Assembly: GCA_958510875.1 (NCBI GenBank)
Contig: OY294068.1
Location: 71,774,633 to 71,838,632, forward strand
DNA: 64,000 nt
Direction: 5' to 3'
DNA from: Endomychus coccineus
Lineage: Eukaryota > Arthropoda > Insecta > Coleoptera > Endomychidae
In this document: positions 1-11,985 of the stretch, piece after piece
Layout: every line of letters starts with the position of its first letter
Position numbering within the stretch: the first letter of the stretch is position 1
The notes under the pieces: model-generated
Databases searched by the model: none
Seen by the model: only the letters and a program-made list of their open reading frames with translations
What the model was told of the DNA's origin: nothing
Translations under genes and position numbers: made by a program

Positions 1-89
1 CTACGTTGTTGCTATGTTACTTGTTCACAAACAAAGCTTTATTATCAAGCTGTGTTTGCATTAAAAACGGGTTTTCTACCCCAAATATA

Positions 90-547
90 ATGGAGGATAT
101 TGTGAAAAACGCTGAAAAAGCAAGAGAATCATTATTTCCATCGAAAAGTGAAGCCTTCTACAAAAAAGAATATGAAATATATCTGGAGTGGCTGACACGG
201 AAAAATGTTATGCCAAAAGATGCCACTGAAACTGTATTTCTGGCATATTTTCAAGAGCTGGTAAGGAATTTTCTACGTTTTTCAGTAGATTTGGTAGTAA
301 TTATGTTCATTCGTTGCAGTCAGAAACGTATAGTCCGAATTATTTATGGACTAAATGGTCAATGCTAAAATGGATGGTGACTATACATGAGGAAAAAGAT
401 ATCACCAAGTTCAATGAAGCTTTTTTGAAACGGAAGAGTGAGAGTTACAAGCCAAAAAAGTCCGCTGTTTTATCTCCTAAAGGTGTCATCAGATTTCTAA
501 AGACGGCTCCTAGCATTTCTCATTTTATTTTTACTTGTGGAAGGTAG
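90..547 (+). pseudogene. Tyrosine-recombinase-like transposon gene, N-terminal fragment
   Basis: This encodes the N-terminal, SAM-like DNA-binding part of a phage-integrase-type tyrosine recombinase of the kind carried by Crypton-like insect elements. The ATG at 90 begins MEDIVKNAEK. A 59-nt GT-AG intron (261-319) splits the ORF and joins in phase 0, which restores the segment FQEL-SETYSPNYLW that aligns with the gene at 18678. Exon 2 runs to a TAG at 545-547, and the sequence before it (after LKTAP) no longer resembles the relative. The catalytic C-terminal half with R, HxxR, HxxW and Y is missing, so this is a truncated relic. The family assignment rests on the second copy in this window, which has the catalytic motifs. 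Confidence 0.65.
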
Positions 548-1029
548 AGGGAATTATAGAATCCATAATGTCTCAAGGGTGTTATGACCCTCTTTATTGA
601 TAGAGTAACTATGACGATATAAGCTTGTGAAGTTATATTTCGGATGATATTGGCTAGATCAGTTATTAACAGATTTTATTATTCTGTGAAAGAATACAAA
701 CAAATAATCAAGCAAATAAAACAACATAATGAACATAAAAGAGGAAATGAGCCTAGAAAAACAGATCCTAGCTGTAAAAGAATGATTGAATTACACGTTA
801 TCAATATAGGAAAGCTACTTTGTCGTATTACGCTATATTATTGACATATCTTTTATTTCATGACATTTCTCACTTATTCCCTTAGGTGCCTAGATACTTT
901 ACATATGTCACTAGGTGAATATTTTACAAGCTTATAATATCTCGGTTAGAAATATAATATTATTGTCTCACGGGAAATACATTATTAAAAATCATTATCT
1001 TACTCTTGTGTTAATTTTTGAAAAGGGTG
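548..1029. other. AT-rich stretch, nothing recognised
   Basis: No coding frame or repeat is recognised here. One isolated TTTCTCAC octamer (867-874) recalls the dyads around the recombinase gene at 18-20 kb. Alone it is not enough to call a site. Confidence 0.5.
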
Positions 1030-3340
1030 ACACAACATGATCAGAACGGGATCAATGCATAATTATGACCGCACGAACGGATCGAGAAAACAACGGCGAT
1101 TACACAAAGTTGAGACTGAAATCCAAGAAATCGCAAAAAATTAGCCATATAGCCGCCAAACTGTGCCACCATCATCAAACACTACAACGTACATTGTTGA
1201 CTACCATCAGGCAACATTGTGCGGATAAGATTCGAGCCCTGGGCGTGTTAAGTCTGATCAGACGGGTTAGACGCATCACCGAGAATTTCTTGTTTCACGA
1301 TAACCCGTCTTGGCTTTTTGAACTCCACCACCCACAATTACTCCCCCCTTGGACTTTAGAGGAGGTCGAGCAGTTCTGGAAGGGAGTGTACGAATCACAA
1401 TGACCAATTCACCTAGACACCACTGCCCTAGCACACTTCGAAATATTTTGCGCTGGACGTCAACTTCCGCAGACAGAAGTCTGCGAGGCAGTCAGCGAAG
1501 ATGAGGTCCGACAAGCACTTGTCAGTACCAAAAACTTTGCTGCTCCCGACCCTGATGGGATTAACATACGGTGGTTGAAGAGATTTCCCTCCATTCACCG
1601 CCGTCTTTGACTCTTGGCTCAAAGAGGAACGGCAAATTCCAAGTTGAACTGCCGAGGGGTACACTATGCTGCTTCCAAAGAATGAAGACTTGTCTGATCT
1701 CAAAAACTACCGGTCGATAACTTGTCTCAAATCCTTCTACAAGCTATTTATACGTATCTTGTATGCTAGGTTGTTGAGATCAATCGGTCCGGTAATTCAA
1801 TAACATCAGCAAGCAGCGTGTGGTAAAGAAAGGCGGAGGGTTGCGGGGAGAACCTGGTGATAGATCTATCACACCGAACTCCATACATTACAAGCACAAC
1901 CTTCCAATGGCCTAGATTGACTACCGCACGGCATTTGATCAACATCATATGAGCTATTATTAAACTTGCTCCAATGCCTTTCGGTACCAATCCCACTAGT
2001 GAGATGCATACAACATCTGTTGCCACTCTGGAGGATTCGTTCTGTCATGACATCAGGCACACGACGAGTCTTGACAGAATTGGTAACTCTCAAGAAGAGT
2101 TTCTTCCAAGGAGACTCCTCTTGTTCAACATGTCACTGCTGCCGCTCTCCAATGCAATAAGACGGACTCCTGGATATCACTCTGAATCACCGAACGACCG
2201 CAGGCATCAGATAACCCATTCATTTTACATGGATGATCTGAAACTGTATTCCACTTGGGAGAAAAATCTCAATCAAGCTCTCAACATGGTTGAAGAATAT
2301 ACACGAGTCGTAGGCATGGATTTGGGATTCTACAAATGCGCAGTGTTTCACTTGAACTAGGACGATCTTCAGAAGTGCATGAGAATATGCAGGTTGCCGA
2401 AGGAAGCATCTTCAAACATCTCGATATTGGAGAGACCTATCGATAACTGAGAATTGGACTGCGTCCAAATTATGACGCTTCCCAGGAAAGGTGTCTCTTC
2501 GCGACATGTACAGAAGTCTTGTCCAAAAGATTAGGTCTTCTGAACTCTCGAGTGAGAGCAAGGCGTCTGCAACAAATATGCTTGCCGTTCCAGTCCTGCT
2601 CCACTCTTTTGAAGTGGTGAAATGGGCGGTTGATGAGATGCATAGACTCGACAACAGTTTGCATCCTGGGTCGTCCGTTTCTCGCATCTATCTCTCACAT
2701 CACCGGGGTGGTAGGGGAGTCTGGAGAGTCTGCATCTGAGTGTGGTTCTGAGTATAGCTTGTGAAGTTCTTAGGAGGCCGAAGCCCCTCCTGTGCCTTGT
2801 TAAACGTCACGAATTGGCCGGAATGGAAGCGTCTATCGATGAGGCAGCACAAGAAGCTGTGGAAAACTTGGTGTCGAATTTTAGATCAGTCGAGAAGGCC
2901 GAGTAGAGGGCAACCTTGAGATTCAACGTTCTCGCCTGAAAGCCCAGATAATAGCCACGGACCAAGATCTTATTATGCTCAGGCGGCATGTTGACCTTCG
3001 GCTACCTTAGTTCAGCCGGTCCTACATCCGAGAGCGAGGGATTCACCGCAGCTTGTCAAGATAGTCTAATTAACATCTTGATATATCGCCGCAACGTGAT
3101 AAGTGTACAGGTTCCTGATGTCAGCTGCAGGGCCTGTCGATAGGCGCCTGAGACGCTTCTCCACCTGCTGTCTGTATGTCGCCATAATGCGGCCCCACGG
3201 GTGCTGTATTATCATCTAGCGCACTCGTACGGAACAGACCAAGAGCCGGTGCTGCCTCATATGCCAGGAGATATTGAGATATTGTACGTAATAAGCGCAT
3301 CAAAACACTTGAAAAAAAGTTGTTAAGGAAGTTCAAAGAT
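1030..3340 (+). mobile_element. R2/R4-type non-LTR retrotransposon, heavily decayed
   Basis: This is a remnant of a LINE pol protein broken into several frames. Recognisable in order: an arginine-rich N-terminal segment (1065-1403); an RT segment with a P-D-P-D-G-I...WLK motif (about 1500-1590); the RT active-site box YMDDLKLYS (2226-2252); a thumb-like segment LAVPVLLHSFEVVKW with RIYLSHHRGGRGV (2580-2720); and a C-terminal C-x2-C...H-x4-C knuckle (about 3117-3180). The knuckle comes just before where R2/R4-clade proteins carry a restriction-like endonuclease. YMDD in place of YADD and the C-terminal knuckle support the endonuclease-type R2/R4/Dong group over APE-type LINEs. Many stops and frameshifts show it is inactive. 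It lies immediately upstream of OBP copy 1. Confidence 0.65.
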
Positions 3341-3384
3341 AGTTGAATTTATGCGATTTCGCTCCTTGAGCGACTGGATTACTA

Positions 3385-3877
3385 CACGACTATCTGCAAG
3401 TGAACTTTGAGTTCATGTAAGTTTGAATTGCTGTCTCATTTCACTATCTTATATATTTTTTTTACAAAGAAGTAAGCTTTCAGCAATTTAACGCCGTATT
3501 CATAGATATATTTGAGTGTGATATTACCTAAAAGTGAAAATAATAGAATGCATCAAACAGTTTCAGTAGATTTTGCAATAATCTCTCGTGATTCACTGGT
3601 AGTCATTATTCGATAGATGGATTCGTTACATATATGCTCGTTGCTTTGTGTGTGCGATTAAAAACTTATAAGGGTATGTTCGACAACGCTCATATAGGTT
3701 TGTCGGAAAGGAAATTGACGGAAAGAAGAGCAGAATATCATGATATTACAGGATGTGGTAATCACTGTCCATCCTATACATTTCCGTAGTTTTAAAAAAA
3801 CGATAAACAAGTAAAGGTTGTGTAATACCTCTCATAATTGCTCCGGTTCTAAGTACATCAAGATCAAAACTACCACC
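3385..3877 (+). promoter_or_regulatory. Shared upstream region of OBP-like copy 1
   Basis: This block recurs upstream of the other exon-1 copies (17040-17233 plus 21417-21702; 50690-51137; 54110-54505), so it belongs to the duplicated unit. A conserved leader, AAGTACATCAAGATC, precedes the start codon in every copy. In copies 2, 3 and 4 a TATA box lies upstream of this leader. The matching stretch here (about 3803-3840) has no canonical TATA box. Confidence 0.55.
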
Positions 3878-6561
3878 ATGACTATAACTATCGTTATATT
3901 AACTTCATGCATATTTGCAGTGCAGGTAATTATTTTCTAAATCAAATCAAATGTTGGCCAATATTATTATATTGCAATATAACATAAAAGTCGATTTCCA
4001 ACTATATCTTGATTGATAGAAGTAGCATGTGAAATAAGTTTCTTAATATTATTCATGGTTATTGAACTGTTACTGTGAATTCAACTAGACAATATGGTCA
4101 TAAAAATATGGATTGATCTCGTATTTCACCACGTTATTCACTATCTTCCAGAAAAGAACACAAGATCAAGAAAATGACTTCCATTAATTAATGTACCCCG
4201 TGAGTCTACAATATTTTTCATGCCAAGAATTGTTGAATGTATGAGATGATTTGCCTATATTATTCAGTATCTCATTCAAATCTTTCTAATTATATTAGGA
4301 ACAACTTATACTCGTAACAAAGATAACAGAATCGATAATTATCAACTAAAAAGCTAACAACATGTATACATTTGAAAATATTTTGACATTGTCGCAGCAA
4401 TTACTGAAAGCAGTTATAAAAAGCTGTTTGTTATTAGCAAAGCTTTTTCCAAATTTATCACTCGTTTTTCTAAGGATTTTTTACTATACGTGTTACGTAT
4501 GTACGACTTTATTTGGATTACAGTATTCGGATATGGTCATCGTTACAAATAGCAGATTCAGGAATTCATTGTTAGCAGAATTTTTCCCTGTTAGAAATCT
4601 TTATCTGATTTTGTTGTCAATTCAGCGCCAGTTAATTTGTTCAAAATAGGTCAGGTTCGGTTAACGACGCTATTGTCTAATCCTTTTTGAGTTCCAATAG
4701 GATTTTTGTTCATATGTCCTAGAATGTTTTGTCAATTTGGTTGTACTCAGTTTGGTATCGAGGCTATGGTTCACTTTTAAGCTGAACTGATCCTGCGACG
4801 TAAACTCTTTGCAATTTTCAATAATAATAATACATATCTTTGTTTTTCACATTCTTCTTTGGTTAGATGGAGCTGTTTCCATATTTATATCCTTAATTTA
4901 TTAGCTTTATCATTTAAGTATTATTTTTATTTGTTACACTTTCTCGGAACTATTATCAACACCAAATTCTGGTATTATATCGGACCCCATTTTAATTGAC
5001 GACATAAGATTTAGCCCAACTCTGATAATATGCATTCCGCCGTTTTGATGTTCGTGTCATGAGCCACCTACCTGCTTTTGTGATATCTTCTCCCAACTTG
5101 CACAGTTCAAGGTGGGGATATTGTTTTGACCATAGATCTTCTGTACATAGATCACATTTGAGTGTATCAGTCAGTACCGATACTTGAGGCAATTGCTTGG
5201 ATCAGTGTCATCATGGCGGCGGTCGACACTACCGTTCATCAACTGTATCTGGCGACTTAAGATATTAAGTAAGTCTTCAGCTATTCGTCGCTGACTGTTA
5301 TGTTCATTGCAACATAATGTGACCAATGCACCATAAAAGTGTGCTTCAGAGATGACTGAACCGAATTACTTCAGATCTTGGAACACAACTCGCTATACGT
5401 AAAAAGGGAAGGTGCAGTACATGTACTAGAAGGTCTTTTCTCTCTGTATTATCTGTCATTGTAGATTGCACCGTGAACGCAATGACTTATATTGTCTATA
5501 ATCAGACATTACATAATGAAATTCTATTCCTAAGTTAAATAGAATAACGATGAATAATGGTTAATTTTCTGGACTAATTGTCAGATCCTATCTAGAATTC
5601 CAAATTTTTTCACTAATTTAGGTATTGACGTAGCGTATTAAACGCAGAATAATTTAGGTAAATTTATCAGAAATAATGAAGACGAATCAACCAATGAAGA
5701 TTAATTTGGGGTTCATATGCTGAGATGTAAGTCTTACCCTAAGATATGCATTGGTCAGACAGAAAGGACCTTCAAAAAACGGATCAAAGGACATAGGCGT
5801 AGATTCATTGATAATAAATCTGATTCAACCTTTACAGAACATTTAATTATGGAAAACCGTAATAAAGCCAAGAATGTACACATTCAGAATGTAGGTAATG
5901 AATCATATTTGCTGAAACCCGTAGAAATCAATGAATATAAGGAATCCGATTTCCTGTTGAACGAACAACAATATCTTAATAATTTGCCCAAAAACTTTTA
6001 TTACTGACTTGGTCAGAAGAGCGGACGCATAGCCGTACGATAAGATAATTGAGGTAATTAGAGTTCTCTGGAGTTTGCCATAAGACCGTATTATACGTCA
6101 CAAAAATCAATCGAGTAGTGAAAAATACATACCAGATTTTTTTATAACTGATCTATGAAAGTTTTGTAAATTGAAATTTATCATTCTGTTTTTGCAAGGC
6201 CATCACTTATCATGATGTTCCAGCAATAGGACTACATTGTGCCAAGCTCAATGGTATGAATGCTACAATGGAGAAGGAAATGACAGCAGGCCTGCATTTA
6301 CAAAACCCGAGCCCAAACGTGATAAGTCACCTAATATGTTGCTTCACAGACATGACATGGTTAACCAAATCTGGTGATTGGGATATAGAAAACATAAAAA
6401 CCATGCTTCGCCCTGTAGTGCCAGAGGTCACCTTGCAGAAAGTTATATCATGTGCCATCAAAAAGGCTACGATTGAAGAAACTGTAGTAGAAGCTTGGAG
6501 ATCGATGAGTCCATTACTGAGATCTCACATTTTTGATAAAGATAACCTTCTTCGCACATAA
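3878..6561 (+). CDS. Odorant-binding-protein-like gene, copy 1 (two exons, intact)
   Basis: Join 3878-3925 with 6199-6561. Exon 1 encodes MTITIVILTSCIFAVQ and ends CAG|GTAATT. Exon 2 starts after TTTTTGCAAG in the same phase (0), giving 136 residues, a usual size for secreted insect OBPs. A signal peptide with cleavage after AVQA is plausible. In exon-2 numbering, cysteines are at 14, 47, 48 and 85. C14, 47/48 and 85 fit OBP C1, C3 and C4. C2, C5 and C6 are absent, so only the C1-C3 bridge looks possible. The segment TKSGDWDIENIK matches the D-x-G-x-(I/V) helix region of PBP/GOBP proteins, and EAW matches the C5 region. There is one N-glycosylation sequon (NAT). The likely role is to carry a small hydrophobic ligand in extracellular fluid. 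The family call is from pattern, not a search; the gene model is firmer than the name. Confidence 0.65.
3926..6198 (+). other. Intron of OBP-like copy 1
   Basis: This 2.27-kb intron has blocks shared with the other copies. One block, starting about 4260 and running to about 4700, has counterparts at 22140-22510, 23085-23490 and 54890-55300. A block near 5000-5560 recurs around 23660-23850 and 24406-24760, and a Penelope remnant follows. Nothing in it reads as an extra exon: the exon-1 and exon-2 phases already fit. Confidence 0.55.
5590..6007 (+). mobile_element. Penelope-like element C-terminal fragment with GIY-YIG domain
   Basis: The frame from 5717 encodes CIGQTERTFKKRIKGHRRRF and then LIMENRNKAKNVHIQNVGNE. 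This is the GIY-YIG endonuclease region of Penelope-like retroelements, here with CIGQT where YIGQT is usual. The preceding bases encode the typical linker (VAYKTQNN-like, about 5630). Homologous fragments sit at the same relative place in the introns of copies 2 and 3, so the insertion predates the gene duplications. Confidence 0.7.
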
Positions 6562-6609
6562 GAAGAATTTTCCAATTGTCATGTTTTATGTATGATGAAG
6601 ATATTGATG

Positions 6610-6615
6610 AATAAA
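6610..6615 (+). terminator. Polyadenylation signal AATAAA of OBP-like copy 1
   Basis: AATAAA lies about 50 bases after the stop codon, in a context (GATGAATAAATTTGTTA) kept in all three exon-2 copies. Confidence 0.6.
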
Positions 6616-6800
6616 TTTGTTAATCTCCCCCCAACTGATTCAATTTCTTTTTATGGAATTTTAATATTCCCAGCAGCTTACTTTCGATAATTTCTTTGTG
6701 ATGGTGACGAATTTTTGCACCACTCAAGCTGAACAGATTCATGAGTTTGTTGTCATCATAATCACTATACCAATATAAAATAGATATAAAATCGTATGTA

Positions 6801-8077
6801 CAGAGTGTCCTCGAACTGCGTAGCTAAAATAAAACCGAAGATTCTTTGATTCGAAAAAAATTTGATGAGCCTTTTTACTTTTGCCCCAAGTGTCTTGTTT
6901 AGCCGGTAGACGGCTTCAAAGTTGCAAAAATAATTTTGTTTTTTCGGTATAACTTGAGAACGTGATGGAGGACTTCTACAATATTTGGCAGGTGAGTTAC
7001 TGTCAATAATAGCCGTTTTCGAGAGCGGAGCATAGAGCCTTAGAGACCATAGAAATGGCTCAAACTTGAGGATGTAACGGGAAAAGTGTCCAGAACTTTT
7101 TTGTGGTCAATGTAATTCACTCGATATTTTTTATGTAGATAGCTTATCTAATTTGAAAACTTTTCTTACTCCTAGAAAATTTCGATAAAATCAACGGATT
7201 AGCTTGAAAAAAATTTTCGAGTCTCTGCAATTTTGGCTTACTAATTTTACTTGATTAAAAGACCTTAGTTGCCTTTGCTTTTCTAATGTCATTTTGGCAT
7301 TTGGAGAATTTATCCTCAAAACTGTCAGTTTTTACTTTGCTTTCCGTAAAAATTTTATAAAATTATGGCTCAAAATTTCACTAACACTGAAATGGTTGAT
7401 ATCTCGGTCAAACACGAATAATAAAAACAATAGAAATGGGGAAACGATGTGATTATTTAGGAAAAACAAATGCTAAATTAAAAGAAACAACAAAACTTTC
7501 TGGGAAATCGCTAAGGCATCAATTGTTCGAAATGTTGCCCATTTTCCTGAATACACAAATTAATTCGTTTCAAGAAATTGGATTGAACTCTGGCTAGTAC
7601 TTCAGGATCATTATTCAATGAATCCGCTTCATGATTAATTCGTTGCAACAATTCCTCTCGTGTTTTTACTGGAGCTGCATGAACTTTCGACTCCAAAGCG
7701 CCCCATAGAAAGAAGTCGCAGGGCGTCAAATCAGGGGAGCGGGCCGGCCAGTTCACTGGTGCATCGTGTCCTCTACCTATCCAGCGATCTGGATATTCCG
7801 CATTCAAATATCGCCTCACAGCTAATGTGAAATGAGGAGGTGCACCATCATGGATAAACCAGGCCACGACGAATGTGTAAGGGCAAGTCTTCCAACAGTT
7901 CAATCATCTTCATCACGTTCTCAAGTTATACCAAAAAAACAGAATTATTTTTGCAACTTTGAATCCCTCTACCGGCTAAACAAGACACTTGAGGCAAAAG
8001 TAAAAAGGCTCATCAACTTTTTTTCCAATCAAAGAATCTTCGGCTTTATTTTGGCCACGCAGTTCGAGGACACCCTG
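6801..8077. mobile_element. Mariner/IS630-type (DUF4817 family) element, deleted copy
   Basis: The element starts CAGAGTGTCCTCGAACTGCG and ends with the inverse, CGCAGTTCGAGGACACCCTG. TA is duplicated on both sides (6799-6800, 8078-8079). The same flank in OBP copies 2 and 3 has no insert here (ATATGTA near 28420 and 58720), which gives an empty site. The left inverted arm is several hundred bases long. The right arm and the transposase 5' half are mostly deleted. Confidence 0.75.
7511..7903 (-). pseudogene. Mariner/IS630-type transposase, C-terminal part
   Basis: The reverse-strand frame contains FIHDGAPPHFTLAVRRYLN (second catalytic Asp), then WIGRGHDAPVNWPARSPDLTPCDFFLWG (third catalytic Asp), and ends ENGQHFEQLMP before a stop. 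This is the C-terminal half of a DDE/D transposase of about 350 residues. The N-terminal DUF4817 helix-turn-helix and the first catalytic Asp, present in the sister copy at 14943-15953, are missing. The gene cannot be functional, but this remaining part is undamaged and keeps the HDGAPP motif that the sister copy has lost. Confidence 0.7.
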
Positions 8078-8786
8078 TATAATGGCTACTGCAGTTCATT
8101 GTGAACGTGAAGTCGCCATTGAATAAAAGTGTATAGTTCTGGTCCATTGAGATAAAAAAAAAGTGAAATAGAGATTTGTGCTGTAAACAATAATGAATTT
8201 ATTGAATGCAACCTATATACCAATCTCCAAACATTTCAATAACATCAATAGAACTGCAGAAATGTAAATCCATTTCCGAATAACATTGCCATTTATCTAG
8301 AGGATTTTAAGGGATAATTAGTAATTTTTGATGATTGTGCTGCTGCACGGGTTAGATCCCTCTTGCAACAAAAATCTGTTGAAGATTATAATGCATGTAC
8401 ACTAAACGTAATACTCTGTTTATTATTATATAGAATGTTTCTCACGATACCTGCGATTTCCTCATTCCTCATTCAAATTACATACAAAAGTGAATTTCAT
8501 TTTTAAAGAAAAAATACGCATGTCAACTAGGTGGAAAGAGTCAAAAGCAGAATGAAAATTATTTGAGGAAAAGTTAGGAGGCCATGTATTGCCTAACAAT
8601 TCAGAGTTTAATTCAGAACAATTTCTGGATATGATATGGCTCAGCGTGTGTTTATACAATTGTAAACAGTCATTTATTTGGAGTCATCTAATATGAGTTT
8701 GTTATCTGCTAACAATTAAGGTTCTTTTTCTATAAAAAATTTGTCATTTAACTTCTATTAATTAATTCATCCCGACTGAGCTTTGG
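8078..8786 (+). other. Downstream flank of OBP unit 1
   Basis: This is non-coding sequence colinear with 28440-29290 after copy 2 and in part with 58770-59050 after copy 3. It marks the 3' part of the duplicated unit. No ORF is convincing. Confidence 0.5.
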
Positions 8787-8787
8787 T

Positions 8788-8823
<36 letters not shown>

Positions 8824-11800
8824 TTTTACTCTGATCAACAGGTATAAACCCAATTAAAGATCAGGACAATGCATACAAAAATACATAAATTAACAATTAT
8901 TATCTAAACTAAATCTAAATAAAACTATATTCTAGTCCGAGAGGAGACAAAATCAAAAAGAAAGAATAGCCAAAAATATTTAACACAGAAATGAACAAAG
9001 AGAAAAAACAAAGAAAGAGCTGGAAAAATATGAATATTGTGTCATAGCAGTAGGCGAGCAATCTGTTTTAGGCTAGAATTAAAAATATCATATTTAGTAC
9101 TAGTGTCATTGGTGTTGTAGGCATGGCACATGCAAAATAATGGAGATAATTTAAGTAAGTTAGTACGAGGAGTTTGGAGGTAGAAAGTATTTGCAGACCG
9201 TGAGTTCAGCCGAGGAACTAGGAAATTGACTCTTTCCAGCAGCATGGGGCAGTCAATTAGGTTATTAAGCAATTTGTACAGACTGGCCTGGAGTACATAA
9301 TTATTTCTGCGAGAAAGGGATGACATATTGAATTTATCTAACAGGAAAGAATTAGGAATGCCCCTGATAGGATAAAAACCGTCTGTCCTGAAGGACAGGT
9401 ACTTCAGAAAGCGGCGCTGAACAGATTCCAGGGCATCTCTATGAACGGCATAACCAGGGAACCAAACCACAGATGCGTACTCAAGCCGCGATCGCACAAA
9501 TGTTATGAACAACAATTTGAGCGTGTCAATGTCTGAAAAATCACGACAGCTTCGCACAATAAACCCAAGTAGTCTGTTAGCAGCCTCCATCACAGACTCC
9601 AGATCAGAAATGAAGGATAGTTTGGGATCGAAAATTACGCCGAGGTCCTTATAGGTTGCTGGTCTCTTAAGGATAGTACCGTCTACGTTGTAATCAAATA
9701 TGATCAAGTTGTTCTTGTTTGTGTAAGACATAACACAACACTTGTTAACATTAAGAGATAGCTTGTTCGCTGAACACCAAACAACCATCATATCAAGACT
9801 TCTCTGAAGTAGATAACAGTCAAATGTGGATTTGATGACGAAGAACATTTTAAAATCATCGGCATATAAAAGACAGAGTACACTGAGATCTATTGAAATA
9901 TCATTAACAAAGATGTTGAAAAATAGTGGTCCCAAAATTGATCCTTGGGGGACTCCGGAAGAAGCAAGATATTCAACCGATCTCTGTCCATTCACCACGA
10001 CAAATTGCCGCCTATCACTGAGATATGAGGCGATGAAAGATAAGAGTTCCACAGAGAAACCAATACCATCAAGTTCACTTAGCAGAAGTCTGTGGTCAAG
10101 CCTGTCGAAGGCCTTGGACAGATCGGTATATATAACATCGACTTGGAAGCCGGAATCCATATTTTATGCGATGTATTGTGTGACAGATGCCAGGTTGGTG
10201 GATGTGGAACGACCCCTTACAAAACCGTGTTGTATATTAAGAAGGCGTGAATGAACTTTGAAATATACTCTATCGTATATAAGACTCTCGAAGGCCTTAG
10301 CAAAATTTGAAAAGATGCTTATAGGTCTATAATTATGCACATCTGCTCTATCACCACTTTTGAAGATCGGACAGACTTTCGTCTGCTTCCATACTAGCGG
10401 GAAAATACTGGACGTAAGACACCTATTGAATAGGTGAGTGAGGGGTACTGAAAAAATGGGTGCGCAGTCTCTCAGTAGAAACGCCGGAATCATATCGGGA
10501 CCTGAAGTAGATTTATTTTTGATCTTTTTGAGGGCGAATTCAACTTCCTCTTGGGAGAAACAAAGAATGGATATATCATGCTCATTACTTAGAGACTCCG
10601 AATCTAAATTCGCTAAAGTGGGTTGAGTTATATAGCTTTGACTGAAGAGATGAGCAAATGTGTTGGAAATTTCCTGCGGGGTAGTCAACTTCACATCGCC
10701 ATAGTCCATTTCAGCGGGAAAACCGCGTGTGCCTGTCTTTGAATTAATAAAATTCCAAAGCTTCGAAGGATCCTGCTTCAAATTGTTTTCAATCGAGACA
10801 ATGTACTCATTATAGGCCGAATTCGTTGCCTTTTTGAGTTCACGCCTAAGCATGGAAAACTGATTGTGAGCTGACAAATCCTTGAATCTCCTATATCTCT
10901 TCCAGGCCGAGGTTTTATTTTTAATCAACCGTATTATGTGGTTGTTATACCACGGAGGGTAGATATTTTTCTTGACGCAGCCAAACCTAGGAACGAATTT
11001 ATCGAGGGATGAATATAATAAATCATAGAAGAGAGAACAAGCATGCTCAGGATTAACACATTCAACCACCACCGTCCAGTCAACCTGCCTCAAACTTTCG
11101 TATAATAATGAAAAATTGGCTTTGCGAAAATTGTACGCATTGACAGATTTAAACGGTAACTCACTACCTCTCCTAATACCTGCACCAGATTGAAAATCGA
11201 CCAAAACAGATAGCGCCGGATGATGATCATCCTCCGGAACAAGGGGCTCCAAGGATCGCTCCACACTGCACCTACCGCCGGTAACAACAAGGTCTAAGAT
11301 TCTATCACTAGAATCACGGATGAAGTTATGCTGATGGTAATCCACAAAATTGATAAAATTCACAAAATTGGACACACAATGATCGGAAGGGGATCCATCG
11401 ACATATGATGCATATTTCGCAATGTTGAAATCACCAATAATGATGGAAGAACTATCTAAGACGTACTGAAGTGAAGCGAGCGCATCGTATACATTCCGAT
11501 ATTCCATAATCGAAGTTGCAGGCGGAATATACAAGGCAATGACGTAACGATGCGAGATTTCTCCTGATATCTTAACAATGATTATGTCAGTACGTGGGGA
11601 CAGATTGAAATTCAGAGCCGATAAACTCAAGCGAGAAGACCTGTATGTTTTGTTAACTGCAACCAGTACGCCACCACCTCGAGAGGCTCCCGTGGATGCA
11701 GGATCGCGATCACAGCGAAACACGGAATACCTACAATAGAGTACCTCGCTGTCAGAGATGGATTCGCACAACCACGTCTCAGACAGAATTATAATTTATT
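8787..11800 (-). mobile_element. 5'-truncated APE-type LINE with (TTTA)n tail
   Basis: This is a reverse-strand LINE. Its 3' end is a TTTA microsatellite at 8787-8823 ((TAAA)n on the element strand). Its 5' end stops at about 11800, inside the endonuclease domain just before the LSETWL motif, a typical 5' truncation. The uninterrupted flank exists after OBP copy 2 (CTGAGCTTTGGTTTATT, about 29281-29297), so this LINE entered after that duplication. It is richer in G and C than its surroundings. Confidence 0.8.
9042..11797 (-). pseudogene. LINE pol: APE endonuclease plus reverse transcriptase, one nonsense codon
   Basis: The polyprotein makes cDNA by target-primed reverse transcription. One frame runs from about 11797 to 9042 (about 918 codons) and is broken only by a TAA at 10164-10166, between QYIA and NMDSGF. 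Endonuclease motifs: LSETWL, GGGVLVAVNK, IIGDFN, ILDLVV and DDHHPALSV, the last with Asp where SDH is usual. RT motifs: GPDMIPAFLL, YRPISIFSNFAKAFE, QHGFVRGRST, VIYTDLSKAFDRLDH, SGVPQGSILGPLFFN and LYADDFKMF, followed by a typical LINE C-terminus. Jockey or CR1 clade is likely but not settled by eye. The ORF1 protein and the endonuclease N-terminus are lost by truncation. So little damage suggests a recent insertion. Confidence 0.85.
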
Positions 11801-11985
11801 AATCTTTAATGTATAATTGAGTGTAATTCGAAAGGAAATAAGCAGTTATGTTAATCATTAATATTTGATAAAGGTATAAGTACAACATCGAAACGTCAAA
11901 AAGAGAAATCTTATCTACTTTCAGTCGTATTAAAGAACCTAAATACCAAGGAAACTTAACAAATATACTTAATCTAAAGTTCAAT

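Noticed and set aside
5717..6007. Host GIY-YIG nuclease gene
   Set aside because: The fragment has the linker and downstream sequence typical of Penelope-like elements and recurs, decayed, in the introns of the other copies.
8787..8823. TTTA microsatellite as an independent satellite
   Set aside because: It coincides with the 3' end of the reverse-strand LINE and is best explained as its tail.
9826..10254. 142-codon forward frame
   Set aside because: It is the antisense shadow of the LINE RT domain on the reverse strand, which has clear motifs.
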